Of a stretch of 64,000 bases of DNA, positions 1 to 8,763 are shown one piece after another (position 1 is the stretch's first letter; every line of letters starts with the position of its first letter). Source of the DNA: SIG710 sp045651985. GTDB lineage: Bacteria > Bacillota > Clostridia > Oscillospirales > CAG-272. The notes under the pieces are model-generated. The model was given only the letters and a program-made list of their open reading frames with translations. It had not been told where the DNA came from and did not search any database. The DNA is taken from NCBI GenBank assembly GCA_045651985.1, contig JAZRTK010000026.1:124001-188000 (forward strand). Reading direction: 5' to 3'. Position numbers and translations under genes: made by a program.

Positions 1-1
1 G

Positions 2-250
2 GGGGAGGATAAGTACCTTTATCCCTACCGCTGCCTGGCTGACGTGACAATAAACACCTTCCACCCATGTGAGCTTTCGGTGATGAAGCCTTTCGCGGTC
101 CCCGTACTTGAGACGCTGACAAAAAAGAACGACTATACCGACACAGTAAAGGCCGCCGTGGCACAATTCTGTTCGGTGACCGCGGAGGAGGCGTTTGCCG
201 CTCTGTCGGAAAATTCGCTTCTGCGGGAGTTTATCCCCTCGGAAGAGTAA
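2..250 (+). CDS. C-terminal end of a uridine kinase-like / phosphoribulokinase-family protein (partial)
   Basis: The reading frame is open from the left edge of the window to the TAA at 248-250, giving the last 82 residues of a protein that starts upstream. The segment ADVTINTFHPCELSVMKPFA resembles the late part of the P-loop uridine kinase/phosphoribulokinase-type nucleoside kinases of Clostridia, where an 'AD-hydrophobic-N' stretch is followed by 'YEL-VLK-YA-P-L'. If so, it would phosphorylate a nucleoside such as uridine or cytidine in pyrimidine salvage. The P-loop itself lies outside the window, so this is an assignment from the tail only. Alanine racemase starts 20 bases downstream on the same strand. 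Confidence 0.55.
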   Translation, partial: GEDKYLYPYRCLADVTINTFHPCELSVMKPFAVPVLETLTKKNDYTDTVKAAVAQFCSVTAEEAFAALSENSLLREFIPSEE

Positions 251-270
251 GCAAGAAAGAGATAATTTAT

Positions 271-1494
271 ATGAGTTTTAGAGAAAACAGTTCGGATAAT
301 ATAATCAGACTTTATTCCACTCTGCCCACCCTTCCTCTGCATAAGGTGCGTGTCGAGATCGACTTGTCTGCGCTCCGCGCAAATTACAGGGCAGTAAAGG
401 ACAAGGCGGAGAAGATATCACGGGGAAAAAAACCGAAGGTTATCTCGGTGGTAAAGGCTGACGCCTACGGACACGGCGCCGACCGCGTAACCGAAGCACT
501 TATATCTGAAGGCTGCGATTTTTTTGCGGTCTCATGCATTGAGGAAGCTATTTCGGTGCGCCGCGTCTGTGACGAGGCGGGGGTTGACGCTCAAATTCTT
601 ATTTTGGGATATACCTTGCCCGAGGAAGCGCATATTCTGGCGGAAAAAAGAATAATCCAGACGGTGTTTTCTCCTGAATACGCCGCTGAGCTTGAGTGCG
701 CGGCGCAAAAGAGCGGGTGTAAGATCCCCGTTCACGTAAAGCTGGACACGGGCATGAACCGACTTGGTTTTTTGAGCCGAACAGATGCGGAAATAAAACA
801 GACGGCGTGTGATATAGAACGGCTGTCCTCTATGGCGGGACTTGACGTGCAGGGAATTTTTACTCACTTTGCAAAGGCTGACGAGATAGAGGGCGAAGAC
901 TCCCTTACCGACCGTCAGATAAGCCGATTCAATGCGGTGTGCTCGGCTCTTGAAGAAAAGGACTGCTGTCCCCCTGTAAGACATGCGTCAAACAGCGCCG
1001 CCACGGTGCGTTTTGGGGGACTGGGACTGGATTACGTCCGTGCGGGCATCGTGCTGTACGGTGCCAAGCCCTCACACGACATCGACGCCGATTATCTGCG
1101 TCCCGTAATGAAGCTCAAAACGGTAATTTCACATATCCATAAGCTGGGCATAGGCGACACGGTCGGCTACGGCGGGACATTCAAAGCCGAGCGCGAGATG
1201 ACGGTTGCGACTTTGCCCATAGGATACGCCGACGGATTTGTACGCGCGTACGGCGGGGCTTTTGTGACCGTTGAGACGGCAAAGGGCGAATACAAAGCGC
1301 CGATTATCGGACGTATCTGCATGGACCAGTGCATGATAGACGTGAGCGACGTTGAGTGCTCTGTGGGCGACCCCGTTCGTATCTTCGGCGGTGACCCGCG
1401 CGAGCTTTACGATCTGGCAAATCAGGCGGGAACAATTGATTACGAGTGCCTTTGCTTGGTTAGCGCAAGAGTGCCGAGAGTTTATAAAAATTAA
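271..1494 (+). CDS. alr: Alanine racemase
   Basis: PLP-dependent racemase interconverting L- and D-alanine, supplying D-Ala for peptidoglycan. The 407 residues carry the PLP lysine near position 62 in VVKADAYGHGA, HASNSAA in the barrel, GIVLYG, the second catalytic tyrosine region VGYGGTF, LPIGYADGF and the C-terminal IGRICMDQCMIDVSD. Length is usual for the family plus an N-terminal extension of about 25 residues ahead of the normal start of the fold (RVEIDLSAL). The only ATG giving the complete domain is at 271 and its ribosome binding site is weak (AAGAAAGAG), so a GTG start around 345 cannot be excluded. The flavin reductase gene follows after 27 bases, probably in the same transcript. 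Confidence 0.95.
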   Translation: MSFRENSSDNIIRLYSTLPTLPLHKVRVEIDLSALRANYRAVKDKAEKISRGKKPKVISVVKADAYGHGADRVTEALISEGCDFFAVSCIEEAISVRRVCDEAGVDAQILILGYTLPEEAHILAEKRIIQTVFSPEYAAELECAAQKSGCKIPVHVKLDTGMNRLGFLSRTDAEIKQTACDIERLSSMAGLDVQGIFTHFAKADEIEGEDSLTDRQISRFNAVCSALEEKDCCPPVRHASNSAATVRFGGLGLDYVRAGIVLYGAKPSHDIDADYLRPVMKLKTVISHIHKLGIGDTVGYGGTFKAEREMTVATLPIGYADGFVRAYGGAFVTVETAKGEYKAPIIGRICMDQCMIDVSDVECSVGDPVRIFGGDPRELYDLANQAGTIDYECLCLVSARVPRVYKN

Positions 1495-1521
1495 GGAAAG
1501 CCTTCTTGGAAAAGGAGAAAT

Positions 1522-2133
1522 ATGTCAAAGATAAATTGGAAGGGCAGTACGCTTCTCTCCCCCGTGCCGCCGACCATGGTAAGCTGCGGCGATATTGACG
1601 GAGAGTGTAACATAATAACCATCGCCTGGACGGGAATTATCAATTCCCAGCCCCCAAAGACCTACATATCGGTGCGGCCTGAGCGCCATTCCTATAAAAT
1701 CATAAAGGAAAGCGGAGAGTTCGTTATCAACCTGACAAGCGCGTCCCTTGCGCACGCCGCCGATTATTGCGGAGTTTATACGGGAGCAAAGGTGGATAAA
1801 TTCGAAAAGTGCAAGTTCACAAAAGAACGGGCGACTCAGGTAAAATGCCCCATGATAGCCGAAAGCCCGCTGTCCCTTGAGTGTAAGGTCACGGACGTGA
1901 TAGAGCTTGGAAGCCACCATATGTTTTTAGCCGACATCGTGGCTGTGAACGTGTCAGAGGAGCTTTTGGGACAGGACGGAAAGCTCCGTATCGAAAAAGC
2001 GGAGCTTTGCGCTTACGCCCACGGAGATTATTTTTCTTTGGGAAAAAAGCTGGGCAAATTCGGCTTCTCCGCTGCGAGGAAGAAAACGAAAAAAAGAAAA
2101 CAAAAAAACAGAAGTTCAATTCAAGCGAGGTAG
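1522..2133 (+). CDS. Flavin reductase family protein (FMN-binding split barrel)
   Basis: A 203-residue cytosolic protein of the flavin reductase-like FMN-binding split-barrel family. Typical marks are the opening 'STLLSPVPPTMVSCG', the segment NIITIAWTGIINSQPP (flavin phosphate region in relatives), 'SVRPERHSYKII' and 'GEFVINL'. The family binds FMN and transfers hydride from NAD(P)H, or serves as a flavin store; the substrate is not visible here. The C-terminus is a basic, Lys-rich tail (KKTKKRKQKN) beyond the barrel. The ATG at 1522 is preceded by AAAAGGAGAAAT. The GyrB-like gene begins 3 bases after the stop, so the two are likely co-translated, although no functional link is obvious. Confidence 0.85.
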   Translation: MSKINWKGSTLLSPVPPTMVSCGDIDGECNIITIAWTGIINSQPPKTYISVRPERHSYKIIKESGEFVINLTSASLAHAADYCGVYTGAKVDKFEKCKFTKERATQVKCPMIAESPLSLECKVTDVIELGSHHMFLADIVAVNVSEELLGQDGKLRIEKAELCAYAHGDYFSLGKKLGKFGFSAARKKTKKRKQKNRSSIQAR

Positions 2134-2136
2134 CAA

Positions 2137-4137
2137 ATGGCAAATACTGCAAGCTCAAAAAAGAAATACAACGACCAGAGTATAACCTCACTCAAGGGTG
2201 CGGACCGAGTGAGAAAACGCCCGGGCGTAATTTTCGGCTCGGACGGTCTTGAGGGTTGCGAGCACTCATTTTTTGAGATACTTTCCAACTCCGTGGACGA
2301 GGCGAGAGAGGGTCACGGCAGCGAGATAAAAATAACCGTTTTTTCGGACAAGTCCCTGCAGGTCGAGGACTTTGGCCGCGGCGTACCTCTTGGCTGGAAC
2401 GAAAAAGAGGGCAAATATAACTGGGAGCTTGTATTCTGCGAGCTTTACGCGGGCGGTAAGTACAATAATAACGGCGGCGACTCCGCTTACCAGTATTCCT
2501 TGGGTCTAAACGGTCTTGGCGCTTGCGCTACCCAGTACAGCTCCGAATACATGGAGGTCTATTCCTACGACGGCGCGCACCTAAGCACCATCAGCTTTAA
2601 GCGCGGCGAGCCCGCCTCCGAGTTCATAGTCCGAGACCTTGAAAAGAAGGAAAAGCGCACGGGTACGGTCATAAAATGGCGTCCCGATATCGAGGTCTTT
2701 ACCGACATCAATATCCCGTGCGAGTTTTTTGCGGACGTTCTTCACCGTCAAGCGGTGGTAAACTCGGGTATCAAGTTCACGCTCAAGATCGAGCAGGAGG
2801 ACAAAAAGTTTACCGAGCAGAGCTTTTATTACGAAAACGGAATCGAGGATTACATTAAAGAGATCGCGGGAGAGGACACGCTTACGTCCCCCGTGCTGTG
2901 GAGGATGGAGACCTCGGGCCGCGACCGCGAAGATAAGGATGCGTACAAGCTGAAAGCCGAGTTTTCCTTCTGCGTTTCAAACAGAGTAAATATGCTTGAA
3001 TATTACCACAATTCAAGCCATCTGGAGCACGGCGGTTCTCCCGACAAGGCGGTTAAGATCGCCTTTGTTTCCGCGCTTGACAAGTACATCAAAGGTGCGG
3101 GCAAGTACAAGCAAAAGGAAGCGAAGATAACCTTTGGTGACGTTGCCGACTGCTTGGTGCTGGTAATAAACAGCTTTTCAACCGTAACGTCCTATGAAAA
3201 CCAGACCAAAAAATCTATCACCAACACCTTTATTTACGAGGCGATGCGTGATTATCTGGTGCAGAATCTGGATATTTACTTCCGTGAGCACCCTGCGGAC
3301 GCGGAAAAATTCGCGAATCAGGTGCTTGTAAACAAGAGAAGCCGCGAGTCGGCGGAAAGCACCCGAATCGACATAAAAAAGAAGCTGACGGGCACTATCG
3401 GCATCGCAAACCGCGTTGAAAATTACATCGACTGCCGCTCCAAAGACCCTGCCGTGCGTGAGGTCTATATCGTGGAGGGTAAGTCGGCGCTGGGCTCCTG
3501 TAAATTGAGCCGAAACGCCGAATTTCAGGCACTTATCCCCGTGCGCGGTAAGACACTCAACTGCTTAAAGAGCAGCTACGAGAAGATATTCAAAAACGAT
3601 ATTATTACCGACCTGCTCCGTGTCATCGGCTGCGGAGTCGAGATCGACGGCAAGATAAAGGGCGATATACCCAAGTTTGACATAAATAATCTGCGCTGGT
3701 CGAAGATCATTATTTGTACCGATGCGGACGAGGACGGATTCCAGATAAGGACCCTGATCCTTACCATGTTCTACCGCTTGCTTCCCACGCTTATCAAGGA
3801 AGGCAAGGTATTTATTGCCGAGACTCCCCTGTTTGAGATAACAACAAAGGACAAGACCTATTTTGCCTACGACGAGTTTGAGAAGACGGATATTCTCCGA
3901 TCTCTGGGTGATCAGAAATACAAGCTTCAGCGTTCAAAGGGTCTGGGTGAAAACAGTCCCGAAATGATGGCGCTCACCACCATGAATCCCGAGACCCGTC
4001 GTCTTATTGCCATTACCGAGGCGGACGCGGAGACCACTGCCTGGATATTTGAGACTCTCCTTGGAGACGACCTGCCTGCGAGAAAGGAATTTATCGCAAT
4101 CAACGGAAAGGACTACGTAAAGGACGCAGATATCTGA
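2137..4137 (+). CDS. Divergent GyrB/ParE-like type IIA topoisomerase B subunit
   Basis: 666 residues with the order of a topoisomerase B subunit: GHKL ATPase, transducer, TOPRIM, C-terminal B-subunit tail. Visible parts are RVRKRPGVIFG, EILSNSVDEA (the family has E..DNS.DEA, so the Mg/ATP Glu and Asn are kept), DFGRGVP, LGLNGLGA in the ATP lid (usually GLHGVG), then the TOPRIM pieces VEGKSA (usually EGDSA) and TDADEDGFQIRTL, and the tail QRSKGLGE...TTMNPETRRL. It should hydrolyse ATP and drive DNA passage with a GyrA/ParC partner. Several near-invariant positions are altered and no A subunit lies next to it; the following gene encodes 110 unrelated residues. ATG at 2137 has GAGGTAG just upstream. 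Ordinary gyrB is not in this window, so this is probably a second, ParE-like paralogue. Confidence 0.8.
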   Translation: MANTASSKKKYNDQSITSLKGADRVRKRPGVIFGSDGLEGCEHSFFEILSNSVDEAREGHGSEIKITVFSDKSLQVEDFGRGVPLGWNEKEGKYNWELVFCELYAGGKYNNNGGDSAYQYSLGLNGLGACATQYSSEYMEVYSYDGAHLSTISFKRGEPASEFIVRDLEKKEKRTGTVIKWRPDIEVFTDINIPCEFFADVLHRQAVVNSGIKFTLKIEQEDKKFTEQSFYYENGIEDYIKEIAGEDTLTSPVLWRMETSGRDREDKDAYKLKAEFSFCVSNRVNMLEYYHNSSHLEHGGSPDKAVKIAFVSALDKYIKGAGKYKQKEAKITFGDVADCLVLVINSFSTVTSYENQTKKSITNTFIYEAMRDYLVQNLDIYFREHPADAEKFANQVLVNKRSRESAESTRIDIKKKLTGTIGIANRVENYIDCRSKDPAVREVYIVEGKSALGSCKLSRNAEFQALIPVRGKTLNCLKSSYEKIFKNDIITDLLRVIGCGVEIDGKIKGDIPKFDINNLRWSKIIICTDADEDGFQIRTLILTMFYRLLPTLIKEGKVFIAETPLFEITTKDKTYFAYDEFEKTDILRSLGDQKYKLQRSKGLGENSPEMMALTTMNPETRRLIAITEADAETTAWIFETLLGDDLPARKEFIAINGKDYVKDADI

Positions 4138-4246
4138 TAAAGCCCCGCGATCCTTCCGTCATTACTTAAAGAGGGAAGATATATACGGAAGCGCAGCATC
4201 GGGCAAGAGGGTGACGCATGACAAAATAAAGGAAAGGCGGTGTCTT

Positions 4247-4579
4247 ATGGGATTCCTTACAAATCTGTTCTCCAAAAAGAGCGAGGACAGCGTGAAATTC
4301 AGACGAGAAATGGCGCAGAAGATAGCAAAACAGCGCATCCGCTACGTCACCGAGAAGAAAAACGATATAGAGGAAGTTATCGGTAAGGACGGTGCTTTCA
4401 GTATCCGTGACGGCAGGTTTATCGTTTTTGCCTCCTCCGACGTGCTTTTCCGCACAAACGTGGACGACCTTCGTGCCTGGGAGCTTCTTTCGGGCGAGGG
4501 CGCGGTGCTTACGGGCCCCGACCTTGACCGTGGCGGAGAGGAGCGGACGATTACTGCTTTTTACGTCTATTACAGGTGA
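4247..4579 (+). CDS. Hypothetical protein, 110 residues
   Basis: No family recognised. The ATG at 4247 is chosen over an in-frame GTG at 4211 because GGAAAGGCGG lies 7 bases upstream. The N-terminus (MGFLTNLFSKKSEDSVKFRREMA) is short, basic and amphipathic, followed by a charged helix (QKIAKQRIRYVTEKKNDIEEVIG) and a compact alpha/beta-looking part with SIRDGRFIVFASSDVLFRTNVDDLRAWELLSGEGA and a hydrophobic end (TAFYVYYR). There is no signal peptide or membrane span, so a cytosolic protein is likely. It lies 109 bases after the GyrB-like gene and just upstream of the strong marR promoter, and could be the last gene of the alr transcript. Function unknown. Confidence 0.65.
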   Translation: MGFLTNLFSKKSEDSVKFRREMAQKIAKQRIRYVTEKKNDIEEVIGKDGAFSIRDGRFIVFASSDVLFRTNVDDLRAWELLSGEGAVLTGPDLDRGGEERTITAFYVYYR

Positions 4580-4609
4580 GCTTTTCTCGACTGATTTTGC
4601 TAATTTCCG

Positions 4610-4638
4610 TTGACACATTTAACATAGAATGATATAAT
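4610..4638 (+). promoter_or_regulatory. Consensus sigma-A promoter of the marR-ABC operon
   Basis: TTGACA at 4610-4615 and TATAAT at 4633-4638 with a 17-base spacer: both hexamers match the sigma-A consensus perfectly. Transcription should begin near 4645, inside the inverted repeat that follows. Confidence 0.9.
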
Positions 4639-4639
4639 A

Positions 4640-4667
4640 GTTGCAAGTGAAACGATTCGCTTGCAAC
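4640..4667. promoter_or_regulatory. Inverted-repeat operator, probably bound by the MarR regulator
   Basis: Two 12-base arms, GTTGCAAGTGAA and TTCGCTTGCAAC, separated by ACGA and mismatched at one position. The repeat starts two bases after the -10 hexamer and covers the predicted transcription start, about 110 bases upstream of the marR start codon. MarR proteins usually bind such palindromes in their own promoters, and TTGCAA half-sites are common for the family. Binding is inferred, not shown. Confidence 0.7.
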
Positions 4668-4773
4668 TATTTTATGTAAATCTCTTTTAAAAGGGGAGAG
4701 CGATATTTAAACAATATCGTTCTTGTAGATGTCAATAAAAACCGTTTATATCAGACCGAAGGGAGACGTTTTT

Positions 4774-5235
4774 ATGCCGTCATTTCACAGATTCATTTTG
4801 ATACTTAACCGCTGCTCTACTTTGTTCCGTGCCGAAAGGACGCCCGACGAGGAATTGCCGCCTTATCTGCAGACCTACATTCTGCCAATCTGCAACACCC
4901 CGGGAATGTCACAGGATCAGCTTGCAAAGCTTATGTTCATAAACAAGAGCAACGTGGCTCGGCACTTGGCTGCCCTTGAAAAAATGGGCTACGTCGAGCG
5001 CCGACAGAACGAGGACGACCGCCGCGTGACCAACGTTTTTCCCACCGACCGCGCGTATGAGATAAAGACGGAGCTGATAGAGGGGATCCGTGAGTGGAAC
5101 AGCTATATCATGGGAGAATTTTCCGAGGAGGAGGCCGCTGTTTTCTACAATATGCTCTCCCGCGCCGCAGACCGCGCCGCGTCTTTGGCGAGGCGTAATT
5201 TCGAGGAGGAAGAGCAGCGGGAGGATAGTCAATGA
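4774..5235 (+). CDS. MarR-family transcriptional regulator
   Basis: 153-residue winged-helix regulator. The HTH lies around residues 50-85 (MSQDQLAKLMFINKSNVARHL, then LEKMGYVERRQNEDDRR, the wing), flanked by the N- and C-terminal dimerisation helices usual in MarR. The ATG at 4774 is preferred to an in-frame upstream start at 4729 because AGGGAGACG lies about 6 bases before it. The stop overlaps the ATG of the first ABC gene (ATGA), so regulator and exporter are translationally coupled. With the consensus promoter and palindrome at 4610-4667, the simplest reading is autorepression relieved by a ligand that the exporter removes. The ligand is unknown. Confidence 0.92.
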   Translation: MPSFHRFILILNRCSTLFRAERTPDEELPPYLQTYILPICNTPGMSQDQLAKLMFINKSNVARHLAALEKMGYVERRQNEDDRRVTNVFPTDRAYEIKTELIEGIREWNSYIMGEFSEEEAAVFYNMLSRAADRAASLARRNFEEEEQREDSQ

Positions 5236-6950
5236 GACTGTTTTTTAAATACTCCAAGCCGTTTGGCGCGCTTGTGGGAGCGGGACTGATAATAAAAATA
5301 TTAGGTACGCTCTCGGAGCTTGTTATTCCCTTTATCTTGGAGCATATAATCGACGTTGTGGTGCCCACGGGCAACGTCAGAGCGATTCTTTGGTGGGGTG
5401 TGGCCATGATAGCCACGGCTCTTTTGACCTTGCTTCTTAATATTGTTGCAAACCGCATGGCGTCAAAGGTGGCGCGAAACGTCACCGAAAAGGTGCGCCA
5501 CGACCTTTTCCGCCGAGTAATGTACTTAACCTCGGCGCAGATAGACAAGCTTACCGTTCCCAGCCTTGAATCGAGACTGACCTCGGACACCTTCCAGATA
5601 CACAGGGTGGTTGGAATGGTTCTCCGCATGGGGGTACGCGCGCCCATTCTTTTGGTGGGGGGCGTGCTGGTGGCGCTGGCGCTTGACCCCGTCATGACGC
5701 TTGTCATGGTGGGAACTCTGCCCTTTATCGCGATTTCCGTGCTATTCGTGTCTGCCAAAGGTATTAGGCTTTTCACAGGCGTGCAGAGCAAGGTGGACGC
5801 TATGACGGGTGTGGTGCGTGAGAACGCAACGGGTATCCGCGTGGTAAAGGCGCTCTCAAAAACGGACTACGAAAAGCGGCATTTCGACTCTGCCAATGAA
5901 GATCTTGTCCGTGCCGAAAAGCGCGCACAGCTTACAATGGCACTGTCAAATCCGCTTATAACCTTCTTTCTCAACGCGGGACTTGCCGCCGTCATCGTGG
6001 TGGGGGCTTACCGCGTGCAGGGGGCGGTCACAAAGCCGGGCGTTATCATTGCGTTTATGTCATATTTCAATATAATTGCCACAGCCATGATAGCCATAAC
6101 CCGAATCTTTACCATGATGTCGCGCGGTATTGCGTCTGCTAACAGGATAAACGAGGTAATAGAGCTGAATCAGGAGCTTACACCCGTTGAAAATACCGAG
6201 AAATGCCCCCGCGAGGGCTACGTTGTGTTCGACCGCGTAAGATTCTCGTTCTCCAAAATGAAAAACACTCTCACAGACATGGATTTTTCCCTGCCCAAAG
6301 GCGGAACGCTTGGGATCATCGGTGCCACGGGCTCGGGAAAGACCACCGTCATTCAGCTTCTTATGCGCTATTACGACGCCCATAAGGGTGCCGTTTATAT
6401 TGACGGCCGCGACGTGCGGTCTTATACGTCGGAGGAGCTTTATTCAAAGATAGGGATCGTCCGCCAGAACGACTTTATCTATAACGACACCATTGAGGAA
6501 AATATCAGCTTCGGCCGCGACCTTCCCCGCAGTGACGTAGAAAACGCCGCGAGGATAGCCCAGGCTCACGAATTTATTTCGGAGCTTGAAGCGGGCTACG
6601 ACCACATGCTCACCTCAAAGGGTACGAACGTCTCGGGCGGTCAGCGCCAAAGACTTCTTATTTCACGCGCACTTGCGGGTAAGCCCGAGCTTCTGATTCT
6701 TGATGACAGCTCCTCGGCGCTTGACTATAAGACCGACGCAAATCTGCGCCGTGCCATTTCGGAAAATACGGATGGCACCACGCAGGTGATCGTGGCACAG
6801 CGCGTCAGCTCTATCATGGGCTCCGACCTTATTTTGGTGCTTGACGAGGGCAAGATAGTTGCATCAGGAAAGCATGAGGAGCTTATGGAAAACTGCGCAC
6901 TCTACCGTGAGATCAGCGAATCGCAGTTGGGAGGTGCATTCCTTGAATAG
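5232..6950 (+). CDS. ABC exporter half-transporter with degenerate ATPase site (subunit 1 of heterodimer)
   Basis: 572 residues: six-helix type I exporter membrane domain (about 1-300) and nucleotide-binding domain. Walker A GATGSGKTT is near residue 365, signature VSGGQRQRL near 466, Walker B LILDDSSSALD near 488. The residue after the Walker B Asp is Asp instead of the catalytic Glu, and the H-loop reads VAQRVSS, with Gln replacing His. Together these mark the degenerate half of a heterodimeric multidrug-type exporter, as in BmrC/D or TM287/288. The ATG overlaps the marR stop, and the partner gene starts inside its last codons, so the three genes form one tightly coupled operon. Probable role: efflux of a drug or other amphipathic compound. 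Confidence 0.93.
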   Translation: MRLFFKYSKPFGALVGAGLIIKILGTLSELVIPFILEHIIDVVVPTGNVRAILWWGVAMIATALLTLLLNIVANRMASKVARNVTEKVRHDLFRRVMYLTSAQIDKLTVPSLESRLTSDTFQIHRVVGMVLRMGVRAPILLVGGVLVALALDPVMTLVMVGTLPFIAISVLFVSAKGIRLFTGVQSKVDAMTGVVRENATGIRVVKALSKTDYEKRHFDSANEDLVRAEKRAQLTMALSNPLITFFLNAGLAAVIVVGAYRVQGAVTKPGVIIAFMSYFNIIATAMIAITRIFTMMSRGIASANRINEVIELNQELTPVENTEKCPREGYVVFDRVRFSFSKMKNTLTDMDFSLPKGGTLGIIGATGSGKTTVIQLLMRYYDAHKGAVYIDGRDVRSYTSEELYSKIGIVRQNDFIYNDTIEENISFGRDLPRSDVENAARIAQAHEFISELEAGYDHMLTSKGTNVSGGQRQRLLISRALAGKPELLILDDSSSALDYKTDANLRRAISENTDGTTQVIVAQRVSSIMGSDLILVLDEGKIVASGKHEELMENCALYREISESQLGGAFLE

Positions 6951-8757
6951 AGGTAACATGAGAGGCATGGGCGCAGAAAAGGGCGAGATCAAAAAGGACG
7001 TCCTTTTGCGAATGTTTAAGTACACCTTTGAGCACAAGCTCCTGCTCATGCTTGCAATAGTAATTATGGTCGCTTCGAACCTGCTGGCACTTTGGGGACC
7101 CGCCCTTTCAGGCGAGGCGATAAACGCTATAGGGGACAAGCCCGAGGCGGTCGACATGAAAAGCGTTATCTATTACAGCGCGCTGATGCTTGGAGCTTTT
7201 GCTCTGTCGGCGGTGCTGGGATATATAAACTCTATCGTTATGGTCAATCTCAGCCAAAAGATCACGTACACCATGCGCCGACAGATTTTCGACCGTCTTA
7301 TGGTACTGCCCGTTGAATATTTTGACAGGACCGCAACGGGTAACATAATAAGCCATATTTCCTATGACGTAGATACGGTCAACGCGTCTCTGTCAAACGA
7401 CATTCTGCAGATCGGTGCGGGCGCAATTACGGTCATCGGCTCGCTTGTAATGATGCTGAGGATATCTCCCGTAATGGTGTCGGTATTTCTCTTGACCATT
7501 CCCATTTCCGTTATCTTTACCAGATATAAGACCAAGGCGATCCAGCCTTATTTCAGAGCCAGATCGGGTAAGATCGGCGAGCTGAACGGGTACGCGGAGG
7601 AGATGCTGTCGGGTCAGAAGACTATTCGCTCATATAACCGAGAGGACGTTATCGTCTCCCGCTTTGATAAAAAGAATGAGATCACGGTTGACGCGTACTA
7701 CGCCGCCGAATACCACGGCAGCGTTATCGGCCCTACTATCAACTTCATAAACAACCTGTCCCTGTCGCTTATTTCCATGCTTGGCGGTCTGCTTTATCTC
7801 TACACGCTGACCCACACGGAAGATCCTATTCCTTATCTGGTGATCTCCCTTGGAAACGTGTCTACCTTTATTATGTATTCGAGAAAATTCTCGGGACCTA
7901 TAAACGAGGTGGCAAATATCATGAGCGAGCTGCAATCGGCTTGCGCGGCGGCGGAGCGAGTTTTCAGACTTCTTGACACCGAGCCCGAGCCTGCGGACGC
8001 ACCCGATGCTGTGGAGCTTAAAGACGTGCGCGGCGAGGTGGCGCTTGAGAACGTAAAATTCGGCTACACGCCTGAAAAGACCATTATTCACGACCTGTCA
8101 TTTTGCGCAAAGCCCGGCAACCTTATCGCTATCGTCGGTCCTACCGGCGCGGGAAAGACCACCATTATCAATCTGCTCATGCGATTTTACGACATAAACG
8201 GCGGTAAGATAAAGCTGGATGGGTACGAGCTGCGGCAGATAAGTCGTGACAGCCTGCGCCGCGCATATACTATGGTCCTTCAGGAGACCTGGCTCTTCCA
8301 CGGTACGATTTTCGATAATATCGCCTACGGTAAGGAAAACGCCACGATGGACGAGGTGATAGCTGCTGCAAAAGCGGCAAATATTCATAATTATATTATG
8401 AAGCTTCCCGACGAATACAACACTGTTCTGTCTGACGACGGCGTGAACATCTCAAAGGGTCAGAAGCAGCTTATAACCATTGCCCGCGCAATGCTGGCGG
8501 ACGCTCCCATGCTCATTCTGGACGAGGCTACCTCAAACGTAGACTCCCGCACCGAGCGACGAATACAGGACGCCATGTATAGGCTCATGGAGGGTAGAAC
8601 CTGCTTTGTTATTGCCCACCGACTGTCGACCGTCAGGAACGCCGACCACATTCTGGTACTGCGAGACGGTGAGGTCATCGAGCAGGGAAACCACGACGAG
8701 CTCATGTCCATGCAGGGCGGATTCTACCGTTCACTTTACTGCTCACAGTTTGACTGA
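6943..8757 (+). CDS. ABC exporter half-transporter with canonical ATPase site (subunit 2 of heterodimer)
   Basis: 604 residues from the TTG at 6943, chosen because GGGAGGTG lies 6 bases upstream and overlaps the end of the previous gene; in-frame ATGs at 6958 and 6967 are alternatives with poorer spacing. The exporter membrane domain fills about 25-335. The ATPase domain has Walker A GPTGAGKTT near 400, a non-standard signature ISKGQKQL, Walker B LILDEATSNVD with the catalytic Glu, and H-loop IAHRLST. It therefore supplies the active catalytic residues complementing subunit 1. The gene ends the marR operon, and a repeat element containing a terminator hairpin follows directly. Confidence 0.93.
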   Translation: MNRGNMRGMGAEKGEIKKDVLLRMFKYTFEHKLLLMLAIVIMVASNLLALWGPALSGEAINAIGDKPEAVDMKSVIYYSALMLGAFALSAVLGYINSIVMVNLSQKITYTMRRQIFDRLMVLPVEYFDRTATGNIISHISYDVDTVNASLSNDILQIGAGAITVIGSLVMMLRISPVMVSVFLLTIPISVIFTRYKTKAIQPYFRARSGKIGELNGYAEEMLSGQKTIRSYNREDVIVSRFDKKNEITVDAYYAAEYHGSVIGPTINFINNLSLSLISMLGGLLYLYTLTHTEDPIPYLVISLGNVSTFIMYSRKFSGPINEVANIMSELQSACAAAERVFRLLDTEPEPADAPDAVELKDVRGEVALENVKFGYTPEKTIIHDLSFCAKPGNLIAIVGPTGAGKTTIINLLMRFYDINGGKIKLDGYELRQISRDSLRRAYTMVLQETWLFHGTIFDNIAYGKENATMDEVIAAAKAANIHNYIMKLPDEYNTVLSDDGVNISKGQKQLITIARAMLADAPMLILDEATSNVDSRTERRIQDAMYRLMEGRTCFVIAHRLSTVRNADHILVLRDGEVIEQGNHDELMSMQGGFYRSLYCSQFD

Positions 8758-8763
8758 GGGAAT

